64,000 nt of DNA from NCBI GenBank assembly GCA_030844895.1, contig CM061223.1, positions 10,055,994-10,119,993 on the forward strand. The letters are read 5' to 3'. The notes beneath the pieces were generated by a model. It had not been told where the DNA came from. It ran no database searches and saw nothing but the letters and a program-made list of their open reading frames with translations. Source of the DNA: Ambrosia x helenae (lineage: Eukaryota; Streptophyta; Magnoliopsida; Asterales; Asteraceae). Numbering within the stretch: position 1 is the stretch's first letter; every line of letters begins with the position of its first letter. A program made the position numbers and the translations under genes. Below are positions 21,548 through 34,391 of this stretch, in pieces.

Positions 21548-23208
21548 AAAGCGACGAAACACGTATCAACCTTAGGGATACCTCATATAATGTTCAATCC
21601 TAACCTCTTCGGATCGCCAGTTAGAACACTCATGGTGATCGCTACATTCTTGAGCCTAGGTTACTACTTTGCCAGTTGATATTCTAGGATTAATTCTAAA
21701 ATCCGTTATGCGGTTACGAATCTTATTTACTATATTTAACTTAAATATGCAGTAATCTATATCAATTAAATCCAAATGAATTGATCTAGTAATCAATAAT
21801 TTGTTTTTTTTGTCTCTTATCTTCGGTTTACCTGATAACGCAAAAGTTTAACCTATACATATGAGCGAACCATATAATGATGGATCACAATAACTATTTT
21901 GTTGAATGATAAAACTTATCGGGCTATCTATTTACTAAGTTGATCGAACTTCACCTTGGTATTTCGGGTCCTCTTCGAATTGTTGCGCCAAGTCTTGGTG
22001 AGGTACCTAGTTTTCTTGATTAGCTCATAACTTAATCACGAAGGTTATCTTTAAACATCAAATTATATCAACTATATGTATTTTAGTCGCACAAATGTAT
22101 CACATCACATTCTTGCTTACGTTTCTAATAAAGTCCGGTTTCCTCACGTAAGTCTTTGGTTGTCATGGTATAATATTCCTTTTAGCCATCTTCACGAACG
22201 ATTAATACGGTCATGCATCATTGGGGTGAATAGAAATTCATGAATTCTACACCTTATTCTGAACCACTGATTTAGTTTGGAATGGTACAGGAAATGTATC
22301 TGATCATTATCTAAGACTTTCCCACGGTTCTCTAAAAAGTTCTCCGAGTACATCATAACCGGAAGATGTCTGATAAATAACTAGATATCATTTGTTAGAT
22401 TGAAAGTAAAATGATATGTAACAGTGATTTAAGAGAGTATGATGAAACACGAGATCCTATGGTGATAAACTGAAGGGGTATGTTATCGTGTTTTGAGGGC
22501 TAAACATAGAGAAAGAAAAAAAATTATTATAGGACAAAACAGAATGTGCTTATGAGGTATGGATAGTAGGTGGTGTTTAAAAATAAAACATTGACTCGAG
22601 AGTTTTAAAAGAGGGGTTTTAACTTATGAGAGGGTTCTATATGTGACGAATCCATTGTAAACGTTTTAAACTAAAGAATTCCTCATGTATGGTTCAATCT
22701 TAACTTCCATGGTTTACCAAGTTAGGTGCTTAAAATGGTAGATACATCCTTGCTGTAGTGAGAATTTTTGACATCTTAGTTGGTATTCCTAAGACTCACC
22801 CTTGATCTTGCTACGAGGTTATGAACTTTCACAGTTATACTTATATTGTGGCTATGGAGAATGGTACATTCAGGTCCGAATAAGGAATCGTCTACTCAAA
22901 ATTTGTAACCTATATATACAATCTTGGCCAATACAATGATGTAAATACGAAACTTATGGATGTAGGTGAAAGAAACATGTAAATGTGGACCGTATATTAG
23001 AAAATATGTAATGATTATTTGGTTGAGGAATGAAACTTATCAGACGAGTGTGGTAAGACGGGTCTTCAAGACCGTATCCTTGGTCTTTTTAGTACGAAAA
23101 TCACGTCTTGGCAGAGCAATGTACTGGATCTTTATAGTTAGCTCGGATCATCAACAAGAAAGGTTAGTCATAAGATATGGTTAATAATGGTAATAATACA
23201 TCTACACA

Positions 23209-23212
<4 letters not shown>

Positions 23213-23248
<36 letters not shown>
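23213..23248 (+). repeat. (TA)n microsatellite
   Basis: Uninterrupted alternating T and A within the internal region of the rearranged LTR element. Confidence 0.9.
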
Positions 23249-23249
<1 letters not shown>

Positions 23250-23901
23250 TATCAAACACGCCATGTCGTACTAAATGCATCTAGTTCAAAGCCTTTATTA
23301 CGGCACGTAAGCCTATCGCATTATGGTTTGCACTTCTAACATGGTCCGTTATCGTAACACGCCAAGCGGTACCAAATGTGTCTAATTCAAAACCTTTACT
23401 ATTGTCATACTAGTGTACCACATATTTTTCGCTTTTCAATCCGTAATCCGTCACCTATTTGTTTACGATTCTATCATTGTCCCTTTTCCTCACTTAAGTT
23501 CATCGTCATCCTGGTTATTACTTAAGATCTCGACGACTCTTCGGATTTCTTAGGACTCATTCGTGCCTGTAAATTCACGATTACATGACGTCAAATGTAA
23601 TCGTCAATTTACCTCACGAAATTATTCTAGTAATCTCCATTGTAGTCATCATTCACGTATCAGACAAAGTCCGTTTACAAGTCACACTGGTTCCAAGTCC
23701 ATGGAAGCATTCTGGTGTGTTCAGGTACTTTAAGTTTCAACTTATTTTGTTTCTTATTTCAGTCAGTCTTATATAATTCCATGGCATTTCCTAGCTAGGT
23801 AGTCTTAGAGTCTTAAACGCTAAGCTCTCTAAGTTGTCCTGGTGTGGTATAGGATATCTGGAGATATCCTATTTTGCTACGACCGTTGCTCTGATACCAA
23901 C

Positions 23902-26459
23902 TGTAACAACCCGACCAATAAGTGGCCGGAAGAAATAACAGTTTGGTAGCAGACTTGCACAACGGAAGCAACGATAACTAATATTTATAGTTTTATACAA
24001 TTTCTAATCCAAAAATAAAATACACAACTTAAATAAATAATCTAATATCTATGCAGGGACGAAACGCGGCGGTCGTCGAAGCAGTTGAGGAGTGTAATCC
24101 ACTAATCGTTCCATACTTCTACCAACGCTTATCTTTAATGCTCTAATCCGCAACCCTTATAGCCGAATCTTCTAACGAAGTCATGTAGCAAACATCACCT
24201 ATAATCCGCATAATCCGTATGCTTCATAATCATCCAAATGCAGTACCTGAACACATGCTTAAAAAGAGTTGGGTCAGCAATTATGCTGGTGAGTCCGTGT
24301 ATGTAGTTAAGTAAATCCAGACAGTTTATCATTTCAAAAGGAAGTCATGGTGATGTACAAGTATCACACCTCAATCCTAACACTGAATCCAACTACTCCC
24401 ATTATGGATTCCCACGGCAAAATATATGCCGCAACGGTCCGCAGACCTCAGTGGAGGGTTTTCCGGGCTTCCGGATCCACTGTGCGTGGGGGATTCCCCA
24501 AGTAGTACTACCCATATATTAAGTGGCCCAATTCCCTTGGGTTAATGAGTGTGCATCTGGTTTCGGGAGCCCTTGTCACATCAAGTAAGTTTACACACAA
24601 AACAGTTTACACGCACAAGCATATGTTCACCCCAAAACATTTAAAACAGAAAAAAGGGGAGTGGTACACGGAACTCACCTTAGCGGCGTTTCACCCGGTC
24701 ACATAACATCCCAAGTCAAGTTTCCATTTATCGGTCATTTGGCAAGATCCTATTCAAGTTCATAAACATTAGCGCGTGTAACCAACATCGTGGTTACACG
24801 TGTGGGCGGCTTTAGACCTTTTACTTAAATTCATAAGTTGCTTGTCGTGCTTAGCGTCTCGTGTCCCAATAGCATATACTAACCAAGTTATTAGTGTTAA
24901 CTAAGTAGTAAAGGTTCACATAGTCCTAATTTCCTATGCTTCGTTATTATATTCCTATGTCCAATCTTCATCATCTTTATAATGGTTATCAAAGTAGTCG
25001 TAAAATAGCATACACATTTAATTATTACTAAACTACTAGTAACTAGAATAAATGGATTACCATTTTTATTATGGAAATAAAGTTGATATCATATAGTGAT
25101 GGAGATCGTTTAAACTAGTATCATCATATTAATAATAGTCACAGTTTGTGTCAAAGTAATTCAGGTCTCAAGATTCCAAGCCTAGGTCGTCCAGGTCTTA
25201 AGTATTGTGATATCATAGTTGTCGCATCGATCGCTCTTTCATCTTATAATTGCTCATTCGTTCAATGCTTTGCTCGTCTTGTTAAGATCCTATGTCTTAA
25301 TCGCCATCCTAACCAAACTATTCGCATACAATTATTACTTCACCCATCATGTATTCAAAACTATAAGTCCGTCATTTAGCCTACATGGTCGGTCGGGTTC
25401 AATAAACTCGTCAAAGTCCCACACGTGTACACACGAAAGTTAATTATATGTATATATTCTTAATGGCTTCTCGAATTTGGTTATACCTCTTGAACTCCAT
25501 CGATTCCGTTGTTGACCAGATCTGATCCGTGTTCACTCCAGTTGACTTTTGTTGACTGGTTATTGATCAAATGTAGACTCCTCTTCTAAAACCTCCACAC
25601 TCCATCCCTGTGAATCCAACTCACAGTTCCTATCATAACATGTCATCTTATAATCCTCAACCTAGCCTTTATATCATACTATGCTAATTAACTAAATACA
25701 AATGGATCTAGAGACTTACCCCTCTTATTCAGATCTATCCGAAATCATCACCGGAGTCACCTTCTTCTGTCCCTATCATCACCGTAACCCACCACCAGTA
25801 GTCACTGTCGGAGCAGGGAAGGGAAGTCGGCCGGTGGCCATAACCGATGGTTCCTTTCCTCCTTTCTTTCTCTCTCTTTCTCTTCTTTCTGCTCCTCTCT
25901 CTTCTCGATTCTTTCTCTCTGATTCTCTCTATGGTTTAATCGGGTAAATGGTGTGGGATGTGGGAGTAGTGTTGGTGAGGAGTGGTGTAGCCGGAGCTCC
26001 GCCTTGCTCCGCCGCTGTGATGGTGGCTGACCCCCATTCTCTCTCTCTTCTCTGTATACGATTAGAGTGTGGGGGAGTGTGTTGGTTTGTTCATCAGGAT
26101 GTTAGAGGATGGGTATGTTAAAGGTATTTATATGGGTTTGTGGTTGATGGTTTTTAACAAAACCATCAATCTACAAATGGGTTAATGTGGTGTGTTGTCA
26201 TGATATGGGGAGGACAAGTGTCCTCCCTATGACTCACCAAGTAGGTTTCGGGCAGGTTCGTTAACGGGTATCGGTTCAGTTACGTAACGGGTATTGGTTC
26301 AGTTTTGCGTTGAGTATCGGCTTTTATTTCGTCAGAATTATTATAATTTACTTTCGGTTTCGTGTTCGTATTTTTATATTTCTTGTTATTATTATCTAGT
26401 TCCTCGTCATCTAACCTTTAGTCGCGAAAAATTTTGGACCCACGGACCGGGGTGTTACA
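23902..26459 (-). repeat. 5' LTR (2.56 kb) of the rearranged element
   Basis: It starts TGTAACAACCCGACC next to the primer site and ends CCGGGGTGTTACA. Sense signals: TATA box (CATATAAATACC, about 26125-26135), donor AAG|GTGAGTTC at 24678, CTCAC with A at 24290, acceptor GTTCAG at 24247, and a 7-bp stem at 23911-23929 that needs a G-U pair only in minus-strand RNA. I did not find ATAGNNCTAT here. Confidence 0.8.
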
Positions 26460-26735
26460 TGCATTTGGGGCAGAAAGCTTGTTTGTTTTTTAGAAGACAT
26501 AATCATTAAAAACCTCTGCCCACCCTCTTCCTTATGCAGACCTATACCCACATCTTCTCACTTTTCCAAACCTCTTCTTTCACAAAACATTCTTCTTCTT
26601 CATCACCAGACAACATCTCTTCATTCTTCCCCCTCCTCTTCCTCCTTCCACCCTCCCCCTACCTTCTGTTGCCACCTCCTTCTTCCTCCCTCCCTCCTCC
26701 CTCCTCCCCCGCCGTCCCCTCCTCCCTCTTCTCTC

Positions 26736-27840
26736 AAAGCGACGAAACACGTATCAACCTTAGGGATACCTCATATAATGTTCAATCCTAACCTCTTCGG
26801 ATCGCCAGTTAGAACACTCATGGTGATCGCTACATTCTTGAGCCTAGGTTACTACTTTGCCAGTTGATATTCTAGGATTAATTCTAAAATCCGTTATGCG
26901 GTTACGAATCTTATTTACTATATTTAACTTAAATATGCAGTAATCTATATCAATTAAATCCAAATGAATTGATCTAGTAATCAATAATTTTTTTTTTTGT
27001 CTCTTATCTTCGGTTTACCTGATAACGCAAAAGTTTAACCTATACATATGAGCGAACCATATAATGATGGATCACAATAACTATTTTGTTGAATGATAAA
27101 ACTTATCGGAGCTCCGCCGCTGTGATGGTGGCTGACCCCCATTCTCTCTCTCTTCTCTGTATACGATTAGAGTGTGGGGGAGTGTGTTGGTTTGTTCATC
27201 AGGATGTTAGAGGATGGGTATGTTAAGGGTATTTATATGGGTTTGTGGTTGATGGTTTTTAACAAAACCATCAATCTACAAATGGGTTAATGTGGTGTGT
27301 TGTCAAGATATGGGGAGGACAAGTGTCCTCCCTATGACTCACCAAGTAGGTTTCGGGCAGGTTCGTTAACGGGTATCGGTTCAGTTACGTAATGGGTATT
27401 GGTTCAGTTTTGCGTTGAGTATCGGCTTTTATTTCGTCAGAATTATTATAATTTACTTTCGGTTTCGTGTTCGTATTTTTATATTTCTTGTTATTATTAT
27501 CTAGTTCCTCGTCATCTAACCTTTAGTCGCGAAAAATTTTGGACCCACGGACCGGGGTGTTACATGCATTTGGGGCAGAAAGCTTGTTTGTTTTTTAGAA
27601 GACATAATCATTAAAAACCTCTGCCCACCCTCTTCCTTATGCAGACCTATACCCACATCTTCTCACTTTTCCAAACCTCTTCTTTCACAAAACATTCTTC
27701 TTCTTCATCACCAGACAACATCTCTTCATTCTTCCCCCTCCTCTTCCTCCTTCCACCCTCCCCCTACCTTCTGTTGCCACCTCCTTCTTCCTCCATCCCT
27801 CCTCCCTCCTCCCCCGCCGTCCCCTCCTCCCTCTTCTCTC
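26736..27840 (-). repeat. Tandem unit copy 3 (C-A-B, internally deleted)
   Basis: C spans 26736-27107, A 27108-27564 and B 27565-27840. The C/A junction ACTTATC|GGAGCTCCGCC is nearly that of copy 1. It has lost about 10 bp between two CTCCGCC repeats. After B the sequence continues uniquely (ACTCCCGACAG). Confidence 0.8.
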
Positions 27841-27961
27841 ACTCCCGACAGTTAGTTGCTGGTTTGATGTTGAAGACGTAGTGGTTGGTTACTGGTTTGA
27901 TGTTGGTGATAGAGATGGTGGTGGTTTCGGTGGATGGTGCTACTCGGTTTGGTGGCCAGAA

Positions 27962-30710
27962 TGTCACACCCTCAATTTCCACTGCGGGGTTTATACCGCG
28001 AGGCGCGTGACATACCAGGATCCCATAGCCATAAGTCACATGAACGACTCTAAATGCCCAAACCATTTAGTTCGTTATTGTAAAACAAGTTTCATAGAAA
28101 ATCAAATATTTCAATAGTTGCGGAAGCGAAATTTAAAGATAATAGTTATCCAATAGTCTGCGTAAAACAACGCGTTCGAAATCGTAATAGATAATTAAAC
28201 ATTCGGAAATAGATAAGTATTCATATCCCCCATAATGCTATATGATGCATGCCCTACTCGTGCTTCGAACTAGTGTCCTGCAAAAAAGGTATAATAATCG
28301 TGTGTCAACATAAAGTTGGTGAGTTCACAAAGTTAAGTAAATATGTAGGTCCTCCAGACCATGTTTTTGAGTAGTAGCTAATTCACATGCCAGGGGTAGC
28401 TAGCCCGCTCATGATAACTAAAACCGGTAATACCGAACTGCTAAACAACGAGATCCCACAATAGTGAGCAAAGTGCCTTGCATCATTGTCTATCAACAAT
28501 GATAATATGTTGAGTTATAGTTCACACCCATGCTCTCCAGCACGATGTGAGGTTTGTGAGGCCTAATAGCGCTATCAAGTAGTAACCCGCTTGCCCACCC
28601 GGCAATTCATTCGGTATTTAGAAGGACTTCAATGATCGAGTTGGTTTAGTTCATCAACGACATAAAGCATGAATTAGTGAAAGCAGATTCACCGAGTGAA
28701 TCATGGCACCCCAAACCCGGGATGTGTATAAGTAGTCCCAATCGGACTAAGAAAAAGTTTAGAAAGTTGTCTCATCTGAGACGCATGCTTTTGAGAAGAA
28801 GAGTAGTGAAACTCACCTGATAGAGATGCTTGTGATCTAGTGAATCCAAATTACGTAGCTATTATCGTCTGGACAGTACTTGCCCTATGATTTAATAGAG
28901 CATGGTAAATCACAAGTTTTATCATACAATTTGTCTACCCGACACTTGTGGACTCGGTTATTGAATTGTGTGAACCTTGGTTTTTGTACTTGTGATAAGG
29001 ATAGTTATCTTAGCATGTGTTTAGGGCATTAATACACCTAAGTGGAGATTAACACATGCTCTAACCTTGTTAACACATGTCATTAGATGGTGTCCGATTA
29101 TAAAGTCCCACATAGGGCCTTAGGCCGATTGTAACATGGATCAAGTTGGTATGTTTGGACTTAATAATGGCTTGGGAAGTGTTATTGGGGTGTTTTCATG
29201 GAACATAGGTTAGTTTGATCACTACATTAGTCTTAAACCTTAAGCTTGGATCAAGTGGGTGTCCTATGACAAGTAGATGCTAACCATGGTGATATATGTA
29301 ATCCACATGGCACAAGAGTGTAGCTTCGGCCTTCTAGAGGTGTAACATGGGCCGATTGCTTGTAATGCTACAACAATACATTCACTAGTGCGAGACTAAG
29401 CAAGATCTAACACAATGTATATGTGTTTATGTGTCTAAGGCAACTAGGACCGATTAAAGAGGGTAGACTAGACTAGAATATAACTCGAAGGCATGGGAAT
29501 CTTACCTAGAGATGGATCGAAGGTTGGATAGTCTCCAAGACTCCTCCAAGCTCTTGCAAGGCTTCGGCTTCTATGAGAGATACTCGAAAGTTTTAGAGAG
29601 TGAAAGAATGTGTTGGTGTGGCAATTGAGAATGAGATGTGGCCTCTATTTATAGTAGATCAGCTAGTGTATGGACAAAACAAAAGAGGTATGAACTAGCT
29701 TCTTGAAGTTTGCTATTGTTTAAGTGACTAATCATAGTTGAGTGAAAGATAGTGACTTAAGAATGGTTGTGTGTTCCTTGATTCTAGCCGATTATAGATA
29801 GATATGGACTAAAGGGATATGTTAACTCATCTAGGAATGGATTAAGGTTTTGTTTTTTCCTAATTTTGTGTAATCCTTGGGAATGGGGCAATCATCCTTG
29901 TTTTATCTACATTTCCATGAAACCATTTGTCTTGTGTGTGTGTGTTCCTAGCCGTAGGGTTGTAAGAGTTTAGGAAGGGGTATGGTTGACTTATTAGATG
30001 GATCATAGAATGTTTGTCTCATTACTATATTGGTGTAACTTAGACATCTAATCATGCTTCCTCTTGGCTTCCATTCGATCGGCTTAAGACAAAAGGAAAA
30101 GGACAAGTGTTTGGATGATAGTGATAGTTAGAAACTTCCATGTCTTGTCTTTGTCATTCATCCTAATCGCTAGTTGTCAAGGGTGAGAAAGAGGTAAGGG
30201 TGGTTATGTTGGATGATGCACATTCTAATGTTCTTTCCATTTGTGTATAAACTTTGGTACTTGTGTGATGGTGACACATGAGAGTTCTTGGCTTGTTTCT
30301 ATTCGGCCGAAATATACACATGGGGAATTAGTGTATTTGTGGTATGAATCCATGGGTATCAAGAGTTGTAAGAAAAGTTTAGGCCCTTAATTGGTATAAC
30401 TTACTAGTTGTCAAGTGATGTTGATGGATGAGAAATGTTTATTTGGGCCGATGACATTGATTGAATGCTTTTATCAAACTTGTAAGAATTTATAAATCTT
30501 AAAACAAACAAAGCTATCAAAAGTTGTATAAAATATAAAGTCATGACCATTACATATATGTATCTTCAAACATACAAATTACTCCCCAAACATTACACCA
30601 TACAAGCTTGGACCGAGCAAACTATTCACATCTTGACCTTAACCTTTAGTTTTAATATGGAAGCATACATTGCATGGGTAGCCATGCTAGGGAATAGATA
30701 GAGGTGGTTA
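27962..30710 (-). mobile_element. Probable long LTR, right boundary unresolved
   Basis: The left end TGTCACACCCTC with a nearby GCGG/CCGC hairpin matches the sense 3' end of the other long LTRs. Sense signals: TATA box CTATAAATAG (about 29646-29654), donor CAG|GTGAGTTT at 28816, CTCAC with A at 28320, acceptor TTTTGCAG at 28278, and ATAGCGCTAT at 28566-28575. A possible right end GTGGTTACA near 30707 has no matching TSD, so the LTR may be truncated or eroded. Confidence 0.6.
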
Positions 30711-31055
30711 CACCCTAATCATAAAATTAAAAACATTTGAAAATATTTTATAGGACCACCCTATAAACTTACTTGAGCCAGGCCCTAACAAAACAATGCG
30801 CCCACATGTTCATCGGAATCCATTGATATTAAGGGCCCAAAACTTATAAATGTGCTGGTTTTGGGCCACAACTTACAAGGGTGCATTGAATGAAACGGTT
30901 ATATTGATCATTGATGATTGATGCACTCTCATTACAATATTTGTGGTTTACAAGCATGATTTCCGTGATTCACTTCAAACTATACAACAACCACATCACA
31001 CGACATATAACTTGAACACCCAAATTAGTTGAACCATACTTGATCAAGGTCGTAT
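30711..31055. other. 3' flank of the RABA3 gene
   Basis: Noncoding sequence downstream of the RABA3 stop codon on the minus strand. It probably contains the 3' UTR. No single polyadenylation signal stands out. Confidence 0.4.
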
Positions 31056-34000
31056 TCAACACGAGCACGACGACAACTTTTTCATCTCACTTATCTCCAA
31101 CTCTGGACCACCATTGACATCGATTTTTAACCCCTTTAGTGTCACGGTATCCCCATTTCGGGCATCATGGTCCAAACTCTTCTTAGAAACCACAGAATAA
31201 ATTTCCTCTAGTAACTTAAAAAAGGCGGCTTCCACATTGTCACCCGTGAAGGCAGAGGTCTCAAAGAAGTACAAACCTTGATTTTCTGCAAACTCCACCG
31301 CGTCTTCAGATGGAACTGCCCGCTTATCTTCAAGGTCAACTTTGTTGCCTATCAATGCGATGACAATTGAGTTATCTGCGTGGGCGCGAAGTTCTTCAAC
31401 CCATCTTGCAACGTGATCAAATGACTCTCTTTTGGTTATATCGTACACTAACATTGCGCCCAATGCTCCTCTGTAGTATGCACTTGTTACCGCTCGGTAT
31501 CTATATATGATGGAATAATTTGAAGTTAATAATAGTTAACTAAAGGGTGGTTGTATAAATAAGTTATAATCTGAATGGGGCCTAAACAGGATGGCATGAA
31601 AGGCTTACGCACATGGCAATGCCAACAATGCTACATCATTCATGCGGTATATAAATGCTTTATATTATCACAATAAGGGCTTAGTGTTATGTTTATATAT
31701 AAGTAGCGAAATATAATATTATGTGTTAAAGTAAGTTAGATACTTAGATGTGTTATAAACATCTTCTATCTAATTAAGTCATGCCATGAGCTTACTAGTT
31801 TAACTAGGGTTTTAAATTCTAACACTGCATAAAAACATAGACAACAAGAAAATTGTGGGATTAAATTTAATCTAAACGGATCCGTGTCAGTTTTAGGTTG
31901 GATTAGTGATCGAACATGTTCAGTTAAATGGTTCAGGTTCAAGTGAACTTTCAAGAGTTGGAACACTTTGTTATTGATTTATTTAAACTAGAACGTGTAT
32001 TGTTATTTATAATGAACATAATTTGGTGAATCCGGAACTTTTAGTTAGCGGGGGCTAAAATGGATCATGTTAGAACATGTCACGTGTGACCAGTAGAACA
32101 GGTCCGGTCAGAAAATTACAATAATTTGTAGCAAACTCCACATGTTGTAATAAATAATATCACTACAAGAATATTACCATTAGTGACGACCCGCCTGATT
32201 TCTTGTAGTGAATACTATCTACAACCAAACCACAGTAATTATATATTAACCCCACATGAGATTAGAATGTCAAAATTTAATAAGGCATTAGTTGGGTCCA
32301 AGATTCCAGCGTCCCCCACTGGTCTTTAATGTTTTCATCATGGGTCCGTTCGTATACGAAGCTTCCAAGGAAACATTATTCCCACATTAAACATGGCTGA
32401 TTTAGTCAAGAGTTATAAGTTAAGGAATTTGAAAAATGTTGTAATGATTAGTTAAAGGATGTTAGTCTTAATTAGATATACCTCCATCTTTTTTTTAATA
32501 TGTGTTTTGAGAGATATATGTTTTAGTGGTAGTTTGGTAATTCTAGGGAAGATCATGTGTTATTGCTATGTAGTGTGTAGTATTAAATGCCCCAACATTT
32601 GATGGAGTGGTATGGGTAAACGAAGATAAGAGCTTGAGGTCATTTAGTCTCAAGTTTAAATCCGATCCGGCGAGATTTTACTGAAGTAGGCCTTCGGGCA
32701 AGGGATTTTACCCCCAATTAGTGGCTTGGTAGACTTGGGCTGCCCAATGGGCACTCATTTGTCAGTGTTGACCCAGTGGCAGTCCAGTCAGTAATAAGTA
32801 TTACATAAATCTGCCCAATATAGAACCAAAATGGATGGCTTTGTGTGTTTGAGAGCGGAAAGTAAAGCGGGGAAAAGGGGTGTGGGAACACCGCTCATCC
32901 ACGCGGGATCTGCAATTTTTTAATCCCCGGAAAGATTTCCTCATTTCCCATACCCACTCCGACAACCCTTATAGCTTATTAAATCTGGGCATGCAAAAAA
33001 CGTAAAGAGGGCCTGCCAGAAATTAATGGCTTGGCCTCATTAGTTTTTCCAATGAAATGAAACCTTATTAAGTCTAGTTTGCATATCTGTAGTGGGGGCT
33101 TGCCATCAGACCAAGTGAATCCTAATTCCTAAGGGTGTAAAACGATCATGACCTACATGAGATCGTCTCGTTAAAAAATGAGAGTCGATCCAGACTTAAA
33201 TGAGCTTTTTTATTAAATATATTTTGTATATTTATATAGTAACTATTATTATACATAAAATTATTATATATTATATCAATTTATAATTATAAATAAATGT
33301 GTAAATAGTTATGAAAAAATATATAATAAAATAATTACTAAAGTAATAAATAAACAAACAAGCTGAGCACGAGCATGAAAGTCTACTCATGAGTTAAGCT
33401 AGAGCTTAAAAAAAAAAAAAAAAAGCTCTAAAGGAGATTAAACCAATTTCAAGCACTTTAAAACTAAAACTAGCCAAGCTCGGCTCCTTTACACTAAATC
33501 CTCTGCAGTGTCAAATTGTTAATGCTTATTAATATCGGTTATATATATATTAAGTAAATAGAATGTATATTAATAATGCTTATATAACAGTATAACACTA
33601 TTAATTTGGATTGGTTACAAATAATAGTTAGCTCCATTCAGGTTTTGGCAATGTTTTTTTTAAGTATGATGACCACCATATCATCCCTAACAGAGCTACA
33701 AAGGAAGTAAAATACTAATATGAAAAAATATTAAATATAAAAGAATTGGATTAAACACAGGGGCGATCCTTTTAAGGGGCGGCGAGGGGTGGCCAACCCC
33801 TCGAATTTTCGCTTAGAATGGTATTCGTATAGAAATTTTTTGGTATATAAGGTTTCGACTCCTCGAAACTGGTTTTCGACCTCCCGGTGACTTCCGACCT
33901 CCAAAGTTTCGGGTCAAGATTCGCCACTGATTAAACAGGTCATGTTCGTGTCAATGTGTGAATATAAGAAGTCATCAAGAACTAAATTTTTTTTCATCCA

Positions 34001-34391
34001 AAAACACGACCCATTTAACAACCTTTTTTAACCAAAGGAATACTATTATGAGCAACTTTGAGCTCCATGATTGGTTGTGTTTTAGTGAATAGTGACAGTC
34101 TGACAGATAAAAAAGAGAGTGCAAGACATACCTTTCTTGACCAGCAGTATCCCAGATCTGAGCCTTAACAACCTTAGACTTAATAGTCAATGTCCTGGTC
34201 TGAAACTCAACTCCAATGGTGGACTTAGAATCAAAACAGAACTCATTCCTCGTGAATCTTGACAACACCTGTGTCTTCCCAACAGCTGAATCACCGATCA
34301 CCACAACCTTATACACATAATCTATCCTCTCTTCACCGTTACTCCTCCCTACTACTGCCACACTACCATTACCGTTCATCTCTGCATTCAT
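31056..34391 (-). CDS. RABA3: RABA3-type Rab GTPase, two exons (34391-34132 and 31500-31056)
   Basis: This encodes a small GTPase of the plant RABA (Rab11) clade, which directs trafficking at the trans-Golgi network and to the cell plate. The spliced product is 234 residues, normal for the family. Exon 1 ends AAG|GTATGT and exon 2 follows TATATAG|A, restoring an Arg codon at residue 87. Visible motifs are the P-loop GDSAVGKT (33-40), switch I STIGVEF with Thr58, WDTAGQE (80-86), NKVD (139-142), ETSA (167-170) and a C-terminal CSC for double geranylgeranylation. The catalytic Gln is present. The extended N-terminus and the sequence IDYVYKVVVIGDSAVGKTQ fit RABA3 better than RABA1, 2, 4 or 5. 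TATA-like ATATAAAGATATAAA lies about 90-100 bp upstream. It appears intact and is the only clear host gene here. Confidence 0.95.
32161..32210. mobile_element. 50-bp CACTA-type terminal-repeat remnant
   Basis: The segment starts CACTACAAGAA and ends TTCTTGTAGTG, perfect 11-bp inverted termini of the type ending CACTA/En-Spm elements. Only 28 bp lie between. The flanking 3-mers (TAT and AAT) do not match exactly, so the TSD is unproven. Confidence 0.7.
32620..32800 (+). repeat. Dispersed SINE-like repeat, intronic copy
   Basis: It contains GAGGTCATTTAGTCTCAAG, CCTTCGGGCAAGGG, GTGGCTTGGTAGACTTGGG and TCAGTGTTGACCCAGTGGCAG. A second diverged copy in the same order lies at 34640-34800, upstream of the gene. 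The class is inferred; no clear tail or TSD is seen. Confidence 0.5.
33758..33929. mobile_element. hAT-type MITE, 172 bp, TSD ATTAAACA
   Basis: The ends are CAGGGGCG and CGCCACTG, imperfect inverted repeats typical of hAT MITEs. ATTAAACA occurs directly on both sides (33750-33757 and 33930-33937), an exact 8-bp TSD. A related copy lies at 35718-35884. Confidence 0.92.

Larger units (their letters stand above)
19925..27840 (-). mobile_element. Rearranged long-LTR element with three tandem units
   Basis: A primer site (GCTCTGATACCA on plus, 23888-23899) and an LTR at 23902-26459 show a minus-strand element whose internal region lies to the left. Segment order is C-A-B (20436-21547), C-D-E-A-B (21548-26735), C-A-B (26736-27840). 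C is internal sequence, D internal plus primer site, E+A the LTR, and B lies beyond the LTR end. Copies 1 and 3 both lack D+E (about 4.07 kb) with junctions within a few bases of each other. No coding domain is recognised. The left limit is uncertain. Confidence 0.7.
31501..34131 (-). other. RABA3 intron, 2.63 kb, transposon-rich
   Basis: It is bounded by GT at 34131-34130 and AG at 31502-31501 on the minus strand. It contains a 50-bp CACTA-type remnant (32161-32210), a SINE-like repeat (about 32620-32800), a poly-A tract near 33410 and a hAT-type MITE (33758-33929). An intron at this Rab motif is usual for plant RABA genes, though the length is enlarged by insertions. Confidence 0.9.

Noticed and set aside
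21353..21679. Pro/Ser-rich 108-codon frame (also near 26534 and 27639)
   Set aside because: It is a pyrimidine-rich low-complexity segment repeated with the tandem unit. The frame ends differently in each copy, so it does not look coding.
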